A DNA stretch of 64,000 bases from Pseudomonas quercus (GCF_012033695.1 NZ_JAAVJI010000001.1:496001-560000); one strand, 5' to 3'; shown: positions 20,110 through 29,138, counted from the first letter of the stretch. The notes: generated by a model not told the origin, from the letters alone. Numbers and translations: made by a program.

Positions 20110-20463
20110 ATGAAGGTAGCCGGGTTGTTGCTGGCGCTGCTTGCAGTAGGTGGTTGTGCCACCGTTAATGAAATCGAGCAGACGCATGAAACCATGGATG
20201 TCATGTCCGGGAAGGACCCGAAGGATTACAGTGAGTGCCTTGTTCACACGCTGTCTGAAACCCGTGGGCCCGTGACGGTTGAGAAAAGCGGTAGCGGCTA
20301 CAAGTTGGTGGTGCCTAGCAAGCTGTCGACAGGCCCGGCTGCAGTGGTTGATATCCAGGAGCGTTCTGGCGGGAGCACCGTGAAAGTTCATGAGCGGCTG
20401 TCCAACCTTCCCTTGCGTTTCAAGGATGTACAGAAAGCCGCCACCCACTGCATCTCCGGATGA
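20110..20463 (+). CDS. Small lipoprotein, paralogue of the 27182 gene
   Basis: 117-aa product starting at ATG 20110 after GGAGG. It has a typical lipoprotein signal with lipobox LLAVGGC (Cys at about 16). The mature part has the pattern YSECLVHTL ... SGYKLVVPS ... DVQKAATHC, with two cysteines that could pair. The same pattern occurs in the 110-aa lipoprotein at 27182. Family function is unknown. Location is periplasmic, membrane-anchored. Confidence 0.75.
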   Translation: MKVAGLLLALLAVGGCATVNEIEQTHETMDVMSGKDPKDYSECLVHTLSETRGPVTVEKSGSGYKLVVPSKLSTGPAAVVDIQERSGGSTVKVHERLSNLPLRFKDVQKAATHCISG

Positions 20464-20605
20464 TCACACCAGCGAAGCGGAACTAACGCGAAAGGTTTTT
20501 TTCTACTGATGCAGCAGCTGCGCCGAAGCGCTCATTGTAAGCTTCGGTGCACGTGATTAGACTGCGCCGAACCTGTACGTAATGCATAAGAATCAAGGAC
20601 CTTTC

Positions 20606-21442
20606 ATGATCAAGAAATGCTTGTTCCCGGCGGCCGGCTACGGCACCCGCTTCTTGCCGGCTACCAAAGCCATGCCCAAGGAAATGCTGCCGGTAGTCAA
20701 CAAGCCGCTGATCCAGTACGGGGTTGAAGAGGCACTTCAAGCCGGCCTTACCGGGATCGCCATCGTGACGGGGCGCGGCAAGCGGGCCCTGGAAGACCAC
20801 TTTGACATCAGCTATGAGCTGGAAAACCAGATCCGAAACACTGACAAGGAAAAGTACCTCGTCGGTATTCGCAAGCTGCTGGATGAGTGCACCTTCTCCT
20901 ACACCCGCCAAATCGAAATGAAAGGGCTGGGGCACGCCATCCTCAGTGGCCAGCCTTTGATCGGTGACGAGCCCTTTGCTGTGGTGCTGGCGGATGACTT
21001 GTGCGTCAACCCTGAAGGCGACGGTGTGCTGCAGCAAATGGTCAAGCTGTACAACCAGTTCCGTTGCTCCATTGTTGCCATTCAGGAAGTGGACCCTCAG
21101 GAAACCAGCAAGTACGGTGTGATTGCAGGCGAAATGATCCGTGACGATATCTACCGTGTGAACGCGATGGTAGAGAAGCCCAAGCCTGAGGATGCGCCGT
21201 CAAACCTGGCTATTATCGGTCGCTATATTCTCACCCCAGACATCTTTGATCTGATCAAGAACACCCCGCCTGGCAAGGGTGGTGAAATCCAGATCACGGA
21301 CGCCCTGATGCAGCAGGCCCAGAACGGCTGCGTGCTAGCTTACAAGTTCAAAGGCGAGCGTTTCGACTGCGGCAGCGCAGAGGGTTACATCGACGCGACC
21401 AACTATTGCTTCGAGAACTTCTACAAGCAGGGCCAGCTGTAA
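20606..21442 (+). CDS. galU: UTP-glucose-1-phosphate uridylyltransferase
   Basis: 278-aa enzyme making UDP-glucose from glucose-1-phosphate and UTP (EC 2.7.7.9), the step after Pgm encoded 4 kb upstream. The nucleotide-binding signature [20 protein letters not shown] is at about residues 10-29, with ADDLCVN near 131 and [12 protein letters not shown] near 232. AAGGA precedes ATG 20606; an in-frame ATG eight codons earlier is less well placed. A strong terminator follows. Confidence 0.96.
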   Translation: MIKKCLFPAAGYGTRFLPATKAMPKEMLPVVNKPLIQYGVEEALQAGLTGIAIVTGRGKRALEDHFDISYELENQIRNTDKEKYLVGIRKLLDECTFSYTRQIEMKGLGHAILSGQPLIGDEPFAVVLADDLCVNPEGDGVLQQMVKLYNQFRCSIVAIQEVDPQETSKYGVIAGEMIRDDIYRVNAMVEKPKPEDAPSNLAIIGRYILTPDIFDLIKNTPPGKGGEIQITDALMQQAQNGCVLAYKFKGERFDCGSAEGYIDATNYCFENFYKQGQL

Positions 21443-21464
21443 TATCAGTCCCGTTGGACCCAAG

Positions 21465-21496
21465 CGCCGCCATTGCTCACAATGGCGGCGTTTTTG
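21465..21496 (+). terminator. Intrinsic terminator between galU and gor
   Basis: CGCCGCCATTG (21465-21475) pairs perfectly with CAATGGCGGCG (21480-21490) around a CTCA loop and is followed by TTTTTG. This is a classical rho-independent terminator ending the galU transcript. Confidence 0.9.
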
Positions 21497-21512
21497 TATC
21501 AGGAGCGTGTAC

Positions 21513-22868
21513 ATGGCTTACGATTTTGATCTGTTTGTGATTGGTGCCGGGTCCGGTGGCGTTAGAGCTGCACGATTCGCGGCGGGCTTCGGGGCCAAAG
21601 TGGCTGTGGCAGAAAGCCGTTACCTTGGCGGAACCTGTGTCAACGTAGGGTGCGTCCCTAAAAAACTATTGGTCTACGGTGCACATTTTCACGAAGACTT
21701 CGCTACGTCTACAAGCTTTGGCTGGCATATGGGCACCCCGACGTTTGACTGGCCCACGCTGATCGCCAACAAGAACAAAGAGATCGAACGCCTTAATGGC
21801 ATTTATTTCAACCTGCTGAGCAAAAGCGGCGTGAAAGTGCTAGACGGCCACGCACGCATTCTGGACCCCCACACCGTCGATGTAGCTGGCACTGCCTATA
21901 GCTGCGAACGCATACTGATTGCGACCGGTGGGTGGCCGGCTATTCCAGATGTCCCTGGTAAAGAACACGCCATCAGTTCCAACGAGGCCTTCTTCCTCGA
22001 AACCTTGCCCAAGCGCGTTATCGTAGTGGGCGGGGGTTACATTGCAGTTGAGTTTGCCGGTATTTTCCATGGCCTTGGTGCACACACCACTCAGTTGTAT
22101 CGGGGCGATCTGTTCCTGCGGGGCTTTGACGACAGCGTGCGCAGCCACCTTGCTGAAGAGTTGTCCAAGAAAGGTATCGACCTGCGCTTCAATGCCGATA
22201 TTGCGCGTATCGATAAGTGTGGCGATGTACTGTTCGCGACCCTGAAAGACGGCCAAGTACTAGAGGCTGATTGCATCCTGTATGCCACGGGCCGCCGCCC
22301 CATGCTGGACAACCTGGGCCTCGAGAACACTGCGGTCGCGTTGGACGAGAAGGGCTTCGTGAAAGTGGACGACCTGTTCCAGACAGCCGAACCTTCCATT
22401 CTGGCGCTAGGGGATGTGATTGGCCGCGTTCAGCTCACCCCTGTAGCGCTGGCCGAAGGCATGGCGGTAGCGCGCCGCCTGTATCAGCCGGATCAGTACC
22501 GCCCTGTGGACTATGACAATATTCCCACTGCCGTTTTCAGCCAGCCCTCAATCGGCACTGTTGGATTGACAGAGGCGCAGGCACGTAAGGCCGGGCATGA
22601 GGTCAAGCTGTTCGAAAGCCGCTTCCGCCCCATGAAGCTCACGCTTTCCGATAATCCGGAGCGCATCTACATGAAGCTGATCGTGGATGCTAATACTGAC
22701 AAGGTATTAGGCTGCCACATGGTAGGTCCGGAAGCAGGAGAAATCATTCAGGGGTTGGGTATTGCCTTGAAGGCGGGTGCTACCAAAGCCATGTTCGACG
22801 ACACCATTGGCGTTCACCCTACGTCTGCGGAAGAGTTCGTGACCATGCGTACGGCAGTCGGCCAATAG
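21513..22868 (+). CDS. gor: Glutathione reductase (NADPH)
   Basis: 451-aa FAD disulfide oxidoreductase reducing GSSG (EC 1.8.1.7). The FAD motif [11 protein letters not shown] is at 11-21, and the redox-active pair Cys42/Cys47 lies in [13 protein letters not shown]. The NAD(P) motif [11 protein letters not shown] is near 175, and the C-terminal [11 protein letters not shown] supplies the catalytic His-Glu. ATG 21513 is preferred over GTG 21507 because AGGAG is spaced 7 bases from it. The last 55 bases overlap, on the opposite strand, the response-regulator gene. Confidence 0.95.
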   Translation: MAYDFDLFVIGAGSGGVRAARFAAGFGAKVAVAESRYLGGTCVNVGCVPKKLLVYGAHFHEDFATSTSFGWHMGTPTFDWPTLIANKNKEIERLNGIYFNLLSKSGVKVLDGHARILDPHTVDVAGTAYSCERILIATGGWPAIPDVPGKEHAISSNEAFFLETLPKRVIVVGGGYIAVEFAGIFHGLGAHTTQLYRGDLFLRGFDDSVRSHLAEELSKKGIDLRFNADIARIDKCGDVLFATLKDGQVLEADCILYATGRRPMLDNLGLENTAVALDEKGFVKVDDLFQTAEPSILALGDVIGRVQLTPVALAEGMAVARRLYQPDQYRPVDYDNIPTAVFSQPSIGTVGLTEAQARKAGHEVKLFESRFRPMKLTLSDNPERIYMKLIVDANTDKVLGCHMVGPEAGEIIQGLGIALKAGATKAMFDDTIGVHPTSAEEFVTMRTAVGQ

Positions 22869-23491
22869 CCGCCTGAGGGTATAGCGTGCGCCTCAAGCCC
22901 TAGCTTATCGAGAGCCGAGCGCCGCAGCCGGCTGATAGTCTTTTCGCTACGGCCTAGCTGGGTAGCAATCTGGCGCCCGGTCATGCCTTTCATGCCCAAG
23001 CCAATGACCTCCCGTTCACGGGGGGTCAGCAGGTCACTGTTATCCACGCCCCAATACCGCCTCGCCTGGTAGTGCTGGGCCAGTATGGATTCAAACCCTG
23101 GGCTTATGCAGGTTTTACCCTGGGCTGAACGGATCAATAGTAAAGGTAAGGTAGCGGGGTCGCTCCGCTTATCGAAGAGGCCCTTGGCGCCAGCGGCCAA
23201 GCAGGCACCGAGCAGGGCTGGCTGCAGTGAAGTCGTCATCACCACTACAATCAGCGATGGATAACGTATACCCAGCGTGTTCAGCATTTCATGGCCGTCA
23301 GGTTGGGCGCCCGAGGGCATGGACCAGTCCACCAGCGCCATATCACAGGACCTCCCACGGAGGCTTTTCAATAGTTCATCTGCGTTCTGCGCTTCGGCCA
23401 CTATCTGGAAACGACCCGGCATTGCCTCAAGTGCATGCCGTATGCCATTCAGTACTACAGGGTGGTCATCAGCGATCGCAATGCTCAACAC
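22814..23491 (-). CDS. LuxR-family response regulator (RcsB-like)
   Basis: 225-aa two-domain regulator with GTG start at 23491, 9 bases after AAGGA. The receiver domain has Asp8/Asp9, phospho-acceptor Asp55 (LVDWSMP) and Lys108. The LuxR-type HTH follows, [16 protein letters not shown] at about 153-168, then [18 protein letters not shown]. The final ~24 residues after the HTH are read antisense to the end of gor and have no family counterpart that I recognise. No cognate kinase is adjacent. It overlaps the upstream HTH gene by 23 bases, so both are probably in one transcript. Confidence 0.87.
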   Translation of the reverse strand: MLSIAIADDHPVVLNGIRHALEAMPGRFQIVAEAQNADELLKSLRGRSCDMALVDWSMPSGAQPDGHEMLNTLGIRYPSLIVVVMTTSLQPALLGACLAAGAKGLFDKRSDPATLPLLLIRSAQGKTCISPGFESILAQHYQARRYWGVDNSDLLTPREREVIGLGMKGMTGRQIATQLGRSEKTISRLRRSALDKLGLEAHAIPSGGYWPTAVRMVTNSSADVG

Positions 23492-23771
23492 CGTTACAGT
23501 CCTTGTCTTGGTTATGAAACGTGTAGGCTGAAACGTCGATCAGGTTGTTTTGCAGGGCGAGCAACACCGCCAGGTGTCGAGATCTAACTCCAAATTTTCG
23601 ACGTGCATTGCCAATGTGGAAATTGACGGTGGACTCACTGCACCCAATGATTCGAGAGATCTCCCACGACGTTTTTCCACGGCCGGCCCATTCCAGAGTG
23701 ATTGTTTCTTTGCGAGTCAGGCGGATGGGGAGCGCCTTTGCCACCAATGCATTTAATAAATTCATAGGCAT
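23469..23771 (-). CDS. Stand-alone LuxR-type HTH regulator
   Basis: 100-aa protein consisting almost entirely of a LuxR/GerE DNA-binding domain: LTRKETITLEWAGRGKTSWEI then SESTVNFHIGNARRKFGV. The GKTSWEIS and TVNFHIGNA strings are those of quorum-sensing LuxR proteins, yet no autoinducer-binding domain precedes it. AGGAAG lies 7 bases before ATG 23771, arguing that it is a genuine short gene and not just a truncated one. It shares a 23-base overlap with the response regulator downstream. Confidence 0.8.
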   Translation of the reverse strand: MPMNLLNALVAKALPIRLTRKETITLEWAGRGKTSWEISRIIGCSESTVNFHIGNARRKFGVRSRHLAVLLALQNNLIDVSAYTFHNQDKDCNGVEHCDR

Positions 23772-24208
23772 CTTGGTCTTCCTTTCGCAGTACTAGGGTC
23801 ACCAAGAGTGGAAAGGTCTGCCGTTGAGCGGTTCGGGGCTGACCCTGCAGCGCGTCTACCTTACTGCGAGCACGTTCAACCACCGTGTAGGAAAATACGA
23901 TTGCAAACCCCTGAAAAATCGACGCGTTGAGGTGGTGTATGAGTGCCAAGCCCGCAGCGTAAAAGTTTGGAAAAACATTATACAGGGCCGCTTCATGTAC
24001 TTGGATCCTGCTCTCGTAATAGGCTTTACGGACAGTCGGTACTGGTATACAAAGCTTCCGCCGCCTCGCTTACACGCGAGGCACCTACAACAGGCTCGCC
24101 TTGCCATAGGCAAAAGCAATGGCCAGCATGTGTATTGCCAATGAGCAAGCTATCGAATTCAGCGTTAGGATTCACCCAGTCAGATTCATCTACCAAGGAG
24201 ATTCACCG
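23772..24208. other. Divergent intergenic region between HTH regulator and ahpC
   Basis: 437 bases without a convincing gene. The right end holds a candidate OxyR site (24106-24142) and the ahpC ribosome site (AAGGAG, ~24196). The rest would carry the promoter of the minus-strand regulators. I saw no remnant of an autoinducer-binding domain here. Confidence 0.5.
24106..24142 (+). promoter_or_regulatory. Candidate OxyR binding site upstream of ahpC
   Basis: Four tetranucleotides, ATAG, CAAT, ATGT and CAAT, are each separated by exactly 7 bases. That reproduces the ATAG-N7-CTAT-N7-ATAG-N7-CTAT architecture of OxyR sites with 12 of 16 defined bases. The site ends 66 bases before the ahpC start, and TTAGGAT near 24165 could be the -10. 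OxyR control of ahpC is well established in gammaproteobacteria. Confidence 0.45.
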
Positions 24209-24772
24209 ATGCCTATCATCAACAGCCAGATCAAACCCTTCAAAGCTCAAGCTTTCCACAACGGCAAATTCGTCGACGTCACGGAAGCAGACCTTCAGGG
24301 CAAGTGGTCTGTGGTGTTCTTCTACCCGGCCGACTTCACCTTCGTATGCCCCACTGAACTGGGCGACCTGGCAGACACCTACGCTGAGTTCCAGAAGCTG
24401 GGCGTTGAAATCTACAGCGTGTCTACCGATACCCACTTCACTCACAAAGCCTGGCACGACACCTCGGACACCATTCGCAAGATCCAGTACCCGATGATCG
24501 CAGACCCGACTCACCTGATCTCGCGCAACTTCGACGTGCTGATCGAAGACGCCGGTATCGCAGACCGTGGCACCTTCGTGATCAACCCGGAAGGCCAGAT
24601 CAAAGTCGTTGAAATCACCGACGGCGGCATCGGCCGTGACGCCCTGGAACTGCTGCGCAAGGTCAAGGCAGCCCAGTACATCGCAGCTCACCCCGGTGAA
24701 GTGTGCCCAGCCAAATGGCAAGAAGGCGAAGCCACTCTGGCGCCGTCCCTTGACCTGATTGGCAAGATCTAA
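24209..24772 (+). CDS. ahpC: Alkyl hydroperoxide reductase, peroxiredoxin subunit
   Basis: 187-aa typical 2-Cys peroxiredoxin that reduces H2O2 and organic hydroperoxides in the cytosol. Peroxidatic Cys47 is in DFTFVCPTE and resolving Cys166 in GEVCPAKWQ. Length equals E. coli AhpC. AAGGAG lies about 8 bases before ATG 24209; a longer in-frame reading upstream has no family match. Codon choice is strongly biased to C-ending codons, consistent with high expression. AhpF is encoded 132 bases downstream. Confidence 0.97.
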   Translation: MPIINSQIKPFKAQAFHNGKFVDVTEADLQGKWSVVFFYPADFTFVCPTELGDLADTYAEFQKLGVEIYSVSTDTHFTHKAWHDTSDTIRKIQYPMIADPTHLISRNFDVLIEDAGIADRGTFVINPEGQIKVVEITDGGIGRDALELLRKVKAAQYIAAHPGEVCPAKWQEGEATLAPSLDLIGKI

Positions 24773-24828
24773 ACCGTGAAACGGTTTATGGCGGTGCGCC
24801 GCCGTTCTTAAGCAGCATCGTCGCCCAC

Positions 24829-24862
24829 GACAACGCCCGGGCGCTTTCGCCTGGGCGTTGTC
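24829..24862 (+). terminator. Hairpin between ahpC and ahpF
   Basis: GACAACGCCCGGGCG (24829-24843) and CGCCTGGGCGTTGTC (24848-24862) form a 15-bp stem with one G-U pair and a CTTT loop. Only GTTT follows, so it is probably a partial terminator or stabiliser that makes ahpC more abundant than ahpF. A smaller repeat, AAACCGT-GAA-ACGGTTT, overlaps the ahpC stop at 24771-24787. Confidence 0.6.
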
Positions 24863-24904
24863 GTTTCTGGACCGAATAAACGTTTTTCAAAGGAAATCGC
24901 CCGT

Positions 24905-26467
24905 ATGTTGGACGCCACACTTAAATCCCAGCTCAAGACTTATCTGGAACGGGTCACCCAACCGATCGAGCTGATCGCTTCGCTCGACGACGGTGCGAAA
25001 TCCCGTGAAATGCTGGAATTGCTCAAAGAAATCGAAGGCTTGTCCTCGCTGATCACATTGCGCGACGACGGCAGCGACGAGCGCCGGCCTTCGTTTAGCG
25101 TTAACCGCCCCAATGGCACTATCAGCCTGCGTTTTGCTGGCATTCCCATGGGGCATGAATTTACCTCGCTGGTGCTGGCCCTGTTGCAGGTAGGTGGCCA
25201 CCCGTCCAAGGCGAGCGCCGACACGCTGGAGCAGATTGCTGCTCTGAAAGGTGAATTCCGTTTCGAAACCTATTTCTCGCTGTCTTGCCAGAATTGCCCG
25301 GATGTAGTGCAGGCGCTTAACCTCATGGCAGTGCTGAACCCAAGCGTTCAGCACGTGGCTATCGACGGTGCCCTGTTCCAAGCCGAAGTAGATCAGCGCC
25401 AGATCATGGCGGTGCCCAGCGTTTACCTTAACGGTGAACCATTCGGCCAAGGCCGTATGGGCCTTGAGGAAATCCTGGCAAAGCTGGATACCAACGCCGG
25501 CGCCCGCCAAGCCGAAAAGCTTAATGCTAAAGGCACCTTTGATGTGCTCGTGATCGGGGGCGGCCCTGCTGGCGCCGCTGCAGCAGTGTATGCAGCGCGC
25601 AAGGGCATCCGCACGGGTGTAGCGGCCGAGCGCTTTGGTGGGCAGGTGCTGGATACGCTGGCCATCGAGAACTTCATCTCCGTGAAGGAAACGGAAGGCC
25701 CGAAACTGGCCATGGCACTGGAAGAGCACGTCAAGCAGTACGACGTGGACATCATGAACCTGCAGCGCGCTGAACAGCTGATTCCTGGCCGCAACGGAGA
25801 CCTGCATGAGGTGCGCTTCGCAGGGGGTGCTTCGCTCAAGGCCAAATCCGTAATCCTGGCAACCGGCGCACGTTGGAGAGAGATGAACGTCCCCGGTGAG
25901 CAAGAATACCGTAACCGTGGCGTTGCCTACTGCCCGCATTGCGATGGCCCTTTGTTCAAGGGCAAGCGTGTAGCGGTCATTGGAGGCGGTAACTCGGGTG
26001 TCGAGGCAGCCATCGATCTGGCCGGTATCGTGTCCCATGTAACCTTGATTGAATTCGACAGCCATTTGCGTGCCGACGCTGTACTGCAGCGCAAGTTGAC
26101 CAGCTTGCCTAACGTTAAGGTCATCACTAGCGCCTTGACGACTGAAGTCAACGGTGACGGGCAAAAGGTAAATGGGCTGACGTACAAGGATCGCCAGACC
26201 GGTGACCTGCATAAGATCGAGCTTGAAGGCATCTTCGTGCAAATTGGTTTGCTGCCTAACACTGATTGGCTCAAAGGTGCCATCGAGTTGTCTGGCCGTG
26301 GTGAAATCATGGTAGATGCACGGGGTGAAACCGATTTGCCTGGCATCTTCGCAGCCGGTGACGTTACCACTGTGCCGTACAAGCAAATCATCATTGCAAT
26401 GGGTGAGGGCGCCAAGGCATCGCTTGCAGCCTTCGACCATCTGATTCGCACCTCTGCACCTGCCTGA
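24905..26467 (+). CDS. ahpF: Alkyl hydroperoxide reductase, flavoprotein subunit
   Basis: 520-aa NADH-dependent disulfide reductase that recycles AhpC. The N-terminal double thioredoxin-fold part contains CQNC near 128-131. The FAD motif [19 protein letters not shown] is near 216, the second redox pair is CPHC near 344, and the NAD motif [12 protein letters not shown] is near 358. AAGGA precedes ATG 24905. An open antisense frame covers almost the whole gene and is a codon-bias shadow. A strong terminator follows. Confidence 0.97.
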   Translation: MLDATLKSQLKTYLERVTQPIELIASLDDGAKSREMLELLKEIEGLSSLITLRDDGSDERRPSFSVNRPNGTISLRFAGIPMGHEFTSLVLALLQVGGHPSKASADTLEQIAALKGEFRFETYFSLSCQNCPDVVQALNLMAVLNPSVQHVAIDGALFQAEVDQRQIMAVPSVYLNGEPFGQGRMGLEEILAKLDTNAGARQAEKLNAKGTFDVLVIGGGPAGAAAAVYAARKGIRTGVAAERFGGQVLDTLAIENFISVKETEGPKLAMALEEHVKQYDVDIMNLQRAEQLIPGRNGDLHEVRFAGGASLKAKSVILATGARWREMNVPGEQEYRNRGVAYCPHCDGPLFKGKRVAVIGGGNSGVEAAIDLAGIVSHVTLIEFDSHLRADAVLQRKLTSLPNVKVITSALTTEVNGDGQKVNGLTYKDRQTGDLHKIELEGIFVQIGLLPNTDWLKGAIELSGRGEIMVDARGETDLPGIFAAGDVTTVPYKQIIIAMGEGAKASLAAFDHLIRTSAPA

Positions 26468-26492
26468 GTCCATTACTCAGGCGAGCTTGAAC

Positions 26493-26527
26493 GGCCGGTT
26501 GCCTTTGTAAAGGCAACCGGCCTTTTT
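26493..26527 (+). terminator. Intrinsic terminator after ahpF
   Basis: GGCCGGTTGCCTTT (26493-26506) and AAAGGCAACCGGCC (26509-26522) are perfectly complementary and are followed by TTTTTG. The tip of the stem must open to form the loop. This is a textbook rho-independent terminator. Confidence 0.92.
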
Positions 26528-26657
26528 GTTGCGCGGGTTTGAATTTTACCATGCAGGGGCTCGCCCGTTACGGAACGGCTCGCCTGCCAAACACTCTCAT
26601 GTGGGTTAGAAACGGTATAGCGGTAGGTTCGTGCGACACGCCAGGGGAGTAATGCAG

Positions 26658-26930
26658 GTGATTCCGAAGCACGAAGTACTCAAGATCATACAGTCCAGCT
26701 TCCTGCCGTTGCATTGCGTTTGCATGCCGCATGAGGGCAGTACGGTCACCATTGAGGTGACCGACCCTGCCAATGGCAATATCGACCTGTTGGTAGTAGG
26801 GGTAGACCTGGCGCCGTTAACGACTATTCGGGCCATTTCCGATCTGGTAGGTGAGCTGCGCCAGGAATTGAAAGCGAATCAGGAATGGTTTGCTGGCGAG
26901 CAGCACCTGGAGAGATGGCCGCGTAGGTGA
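26658..26930 (+). CDS. DUF1652 family protein
   Basis: 90-aa protein with the DUF1652 layout: HEVLKIIQSSFLPLHCVC, then DPANGNIDLLVVGVDLAPL, then a helix SDLVGELRQEL. The family is almost confined to Pseudomonas, and its function is unknown. GTG 26658 is preferred because GGGGAG lies 8 bases before it, whereas the in-frame ATG 26652 is only 2 bases from that site. Confidence 0.8.
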   Translation: MIPKHEVLKIIQSSFLPLHCVCMPHEGSTVTIEVTDPANGNIDLLVVGVDLAPLTTIRAISDLVGELRQELKANQEWFAGEQHLERWPRR

Positions 26931-26931
26931 A

Positions 26932-27021
26932 TCAACGGCTCTCCTTATGGATCAGGTACATCACCCATACGAACGAGCCTAAGGTAACGGTTGTAATGGC
27001 GACTATGATGATACCGTCCAT
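26932..27021 (-). CDS. 29-aa single-span membrane peptide
   Basis: A minimal frame from ATG 27021 to TGA at 26932, with AGGG 7 bases before the start. The peptide is MDGIIIVAITTVTLGSF followed by a short Val/Met/Tyr-rich stretch and a charged tail (HKESR). This gives one hydrophobic span of about 20 residues with a cytoplasmic positive end, like other bacterial small membrane proteins (KdpF, CydX size class). No family is recognised. It is convergent with the DUF1652 gene, 1 base from its stop. Short length keeps confidence low. Confidence 0.4.
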   Translation of the reverse strand: MDGIIIVAITTVTLGSFVWVMYLIHKESR

Positions 27022-27181
27022 TTCATTGCCCTTGTGAATGCGTGTAGGGGCATAATGCGCCGCTGTCAGCTTGTATAACAGCAGCAGATATATAAGAAAA
27101 AAGCAGATCAGAATACGGCAGAGTGGTCAGGCGTAGTTGCTGACCAAGGTGCATAAAAACCATTGAGAGTGAGGGAACGAG

Positions 27182-27514
27182 ATGCGTCGGCTGATGATAA
27201 TGACAGCAATGGTGGTAGTAGCTGGGTGTGCCGGGAAAGCCGTTGATCCCAGGGCGCCACTTGATGCGACTACCGCCAAGTCGGCAGAAAGCTATGCCCA
27301 ATGCCTGGCGCCAAAGTGGGGTACTTTCCGCCCAGGCCTGCGACAGGAAGAAACGTCGACGGGGCTCAAGCTTACTGTAGAAGCGGCCTACACAGCGTCG
27401 CCTGCCACGGCTCAGATCGACCGCACCGATAAAGGCGCGCGTGTTCAAGTGTTCCTGCCGCCAGAATGGGCAGGCACGAACGGCTGGACCGATATGGCTA
27501 AAGATTGCCTGTAA
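27182..27514 (+). CDS. Small lipoprotein, paralogue of the 20110 gene
   Basis: 110-aa product with GAGGGAA before ATG 27182 and lipobox VVVAGC (Cys at about 15). The mature part carries YAQCLAPKW, STGLKLTVEA and a terminal DMAKDCL, the same arrangement as the lipoprotein at 20110, including the two cysteines. Function is unknown. It is expected to be membrane-anchored and periplasmic. Confidence 0.72.
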   Translation: MRRLMIMTAMVVVAGCAGKAVDPRAPLDATTAKSAESYAQCLAPKWGTFRPGLRQEETSTGLKLTVEAAYTASPATAQIDRTDKGARVQVFLPPEWAGTNGWTDMAKDCL

Positions 27515-27814
27515 AGCCTACAGTGTAAAGCGGCCCGCTGTGCTTCACCTCGTTGTATCGCGAGGCCGCTCCCAAGGAAGCCGTATCGTCTGAAGTGCTC
27601 GAGCTGCGCGCCCCGAGCATTTACGGCAGTGCCCTTTTCGCACCGAAAACCGAACATGCGCCTTGCCTGAATTCGGTTCCTCTTCTCCCATAACGATAAA
27701 GCACGCTAGCGCTTAGCCTGATGACGATTAGACCGCCTCGCTAGGCGATTTCATCGCGTTAATATAGGCTGCGCGTGGATAGCGGACAGTACCTGACAGT
27801 CAAGGAGGGCGTGA
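27515..27814. other. Intergenic region, no supported gene
   Basis: 300 bases between the lipoprotein and the CPxC protein. A hairpin CCTCG/CGAGG with adjoining GGCCGCTCCC (27548-27572) resembles the tail of a Pseudomonas REP element but is too degenerate to call one. A minus-strand frame at 27445-27657 overlaps the lipoprotein and lacks a good ribosome site. A promoter for the next gene should lie near 27740-27800. Confidence 0.4.
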
Positions 27815-28051
27815 GTGAAGTTCAGTAATGACGACGGCCGCGCCGTTCATCAGCGTATGGGTGAAGAACTGGCCGATTGGGGGCGGCAATGGGCGCTGGA
27901 TGCGGACATGATCCGATGCCCTCACTGCCATAGCATACAGCTTGCCATCCAGGCCGATCGTTCGTTTATGCATGACCCGGGTTGTGCCGCTAGCGTACTG
28001 GGGGAGCAGTATCCTTGGCGGACGTTGGGGTGGATACTGCGCTCGCTTTAG
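27815..28051 (+). CDS. Small CPHC-containing protein, putative zinc binder
   Basis: 78-aa product starting at GTG 27815, 7 bases after AAGGAGG. It has an N-terminal acidic helix (HQRMGEELADWGRQWAL), CPHCHS at about 35-40 and HDPGC near 53-57, giving a Cys/His set suited to one zinc. No signal peptide is visible. Function is unknown. The last 4 bases overlap the convergent TauE/SafE gene. Confidence 0.65.
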   Translation: MKFSNDDGRAVHQRMGEELADWGRQWALDADMIRCPHCHSIQLAIQADRSFMHDPGCAASVLGEQYPWRTLGWILRSL

Positions 28052-28833
28052 TTAAGCAGCTTGAAACCTATCAGGCCCAGCATTACTGCCAGGCACGGCC
28101 GCAGAATAGCGTCTGGTATGCGACCAGAAAGGTGGCTTCCTAGGTAAATGCCTGGCAATGAGCCTATCAGCAAGTGCCCCAGCAATGACCAATCCATATT
28201 GCCCATACCCGCATGCCCCAACCCAGCAACCAAGGTAAGTGGTACAGCATGAGCGATTTCTGTGCCTACTAGCCGGCGTGTCGGTAAAACGGGATAAAGC
28301 ATGAACAAGGCCACCGTACCCAATGCCCCAGCGCCAATGGAGGTAAGGGATACCATTGCACCCAACACTACACCGGTGGTTACAGTACAGGCGTTAAGCG
28401 TACGTGGCCCTAGGCTGTAGCGATCGCCTGCGTGTCGGTTGGCGAAAGCCAGCAGCCGTGAGCGGAAAAGGATCGCCAGCGCAGTTAGAAATAGCACATA
28501 CGCCAGGGCCGTTTTGATGATGCCGTTGAGCGCCTGGGTATCACTGTGAAGGCTATTGAGTATAACTAGCGTAAGGGCGGCGGCAGGCACACTCCCGAGC
28601 GTAAGCCAGCCAGTGATAGGCCAGTCTATGTTGCGGTTGCGGCCATGAACCCACACGCCGCTGCATTTGGTTATTGCAGCGTAGAGCAAATCTGTGCCAA
28701 CCGCCGTAGCAGGGTTGATGCCAAACCATAACAAGATGGGGGTCATCAAGGAGCCGCCCCCGACACCTGTCATGCCTACAATAAAACCCACCGCCAAACC
28801 GGCGATTGTAAACCCTATGAAGCCTGCATCCAT
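28048..28833 (-). CDS. TauE/SafE family permease
   Basis: 261-aa membrane protein with about eight hydrophobic spans in two similar halves. The family signature GMTGVGGGSLMTP lies near residues 20-32, and a repeat-like TSIGAGALGTVAL near 165. The family exports or imports sulfite, sulfoacetate or other organosulfur anions across the inner membrane; the substrate here is not indicated by neighbours. It is monocistronic and divergent from the 43-aa gene. Confidence 0.85.
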   Translation of the reverse strand: MDAGFIGFTIAGLAVGFIVGMTGVGGGSLMTPILLWFGINPATAVGTDLLYAAITKCSGVWVHGRNRNIDWPITGWLTLGSVPAAALTLVILNSLHSDTQALNGIIKTALAYVLFLTALAILFRSRLLAFANRHAGDRYSLGPRTLNACTVTTGVVLGAMVSLTSIGAGALGTVALFMLYPVLPTRRLVGTEIAHAVPLTLVAGLGHAGMGNMDWSLLGHLLIGSLPGIYLGSHLSGRIPDAILRPCLAVMLGLIGFKLLN

Positions 28834-28996
28834 CCGAAGCCACCCAGTGCCTATAACTCAATCGGAGGGCAGCATAACCAGAAAGCTTATAGCGGACTAT
28901 AACGATATCGAATTTGCTTATTCTGCTGGGTTATTAACCATAGGGAACTCCTGTGCGCATGGTGGGATCAACGCCCTATACCCCAAGGAGGCAATC

Positions 28997-29128
28997 ATGA
29001 CCGAACAAACCCCCAAACCTGTGAAACCCGAGCAGACGCAGGAGGATACGCCAGCTCATTCGACGCCCGAAGAACAAGAGCGCCTGAAAGACTTCAATAA
29101 AGACGGTATTCCACCTGGCAGCTCTTGA
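28997..29128 (+). CDS. 43-aa hydrophilic small protein
   Basis: Start ATG 28997 is 6 bases after a strong AAGGAGG. The product is Pro/Glu/Lys/Thr rich (MTEQTPKPVKPEQTQED), ends LKDFNKDGIPPGSS, and is probably disordered. The strong ribosome site and a following hairpin terminator argue for a real gene. Function is unknown. Confidence 0.6.
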   Translation: MTEQTPKPVKPEQTQEDTPAHSTPEEQERLKDFNKDGIPPGSS

Positions 29129-29138
29129 CCGGTTCCAG

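Noticed and set aside
23824..24144. Plus-strand frame in the spacer before ahpC
   Set aside because: It covers the candidate OxyR site, has no ribosome site and its translation resembles no protein.
24887..26473. 528-codon open frame on the minus strand opposite ahpF
   Set aside because: It lies fully antisense to a certain gene, its composition is His/Gln rich as expected from reverse reading of GC-rich codons, and it has no recognisable domain.
27548..27572. Possible REP element
   Set aside because: Only a 5-bp stem and a partial GGCCGCTCCC tail are present; no second copy in the window was found.
27445..27657. 70-codon minus-strand frame after the second lipoprotein
   Set aside because: Overlaps the 3' end of the lipoprotein gene, has no good ribosome site and no recognisable sequence.
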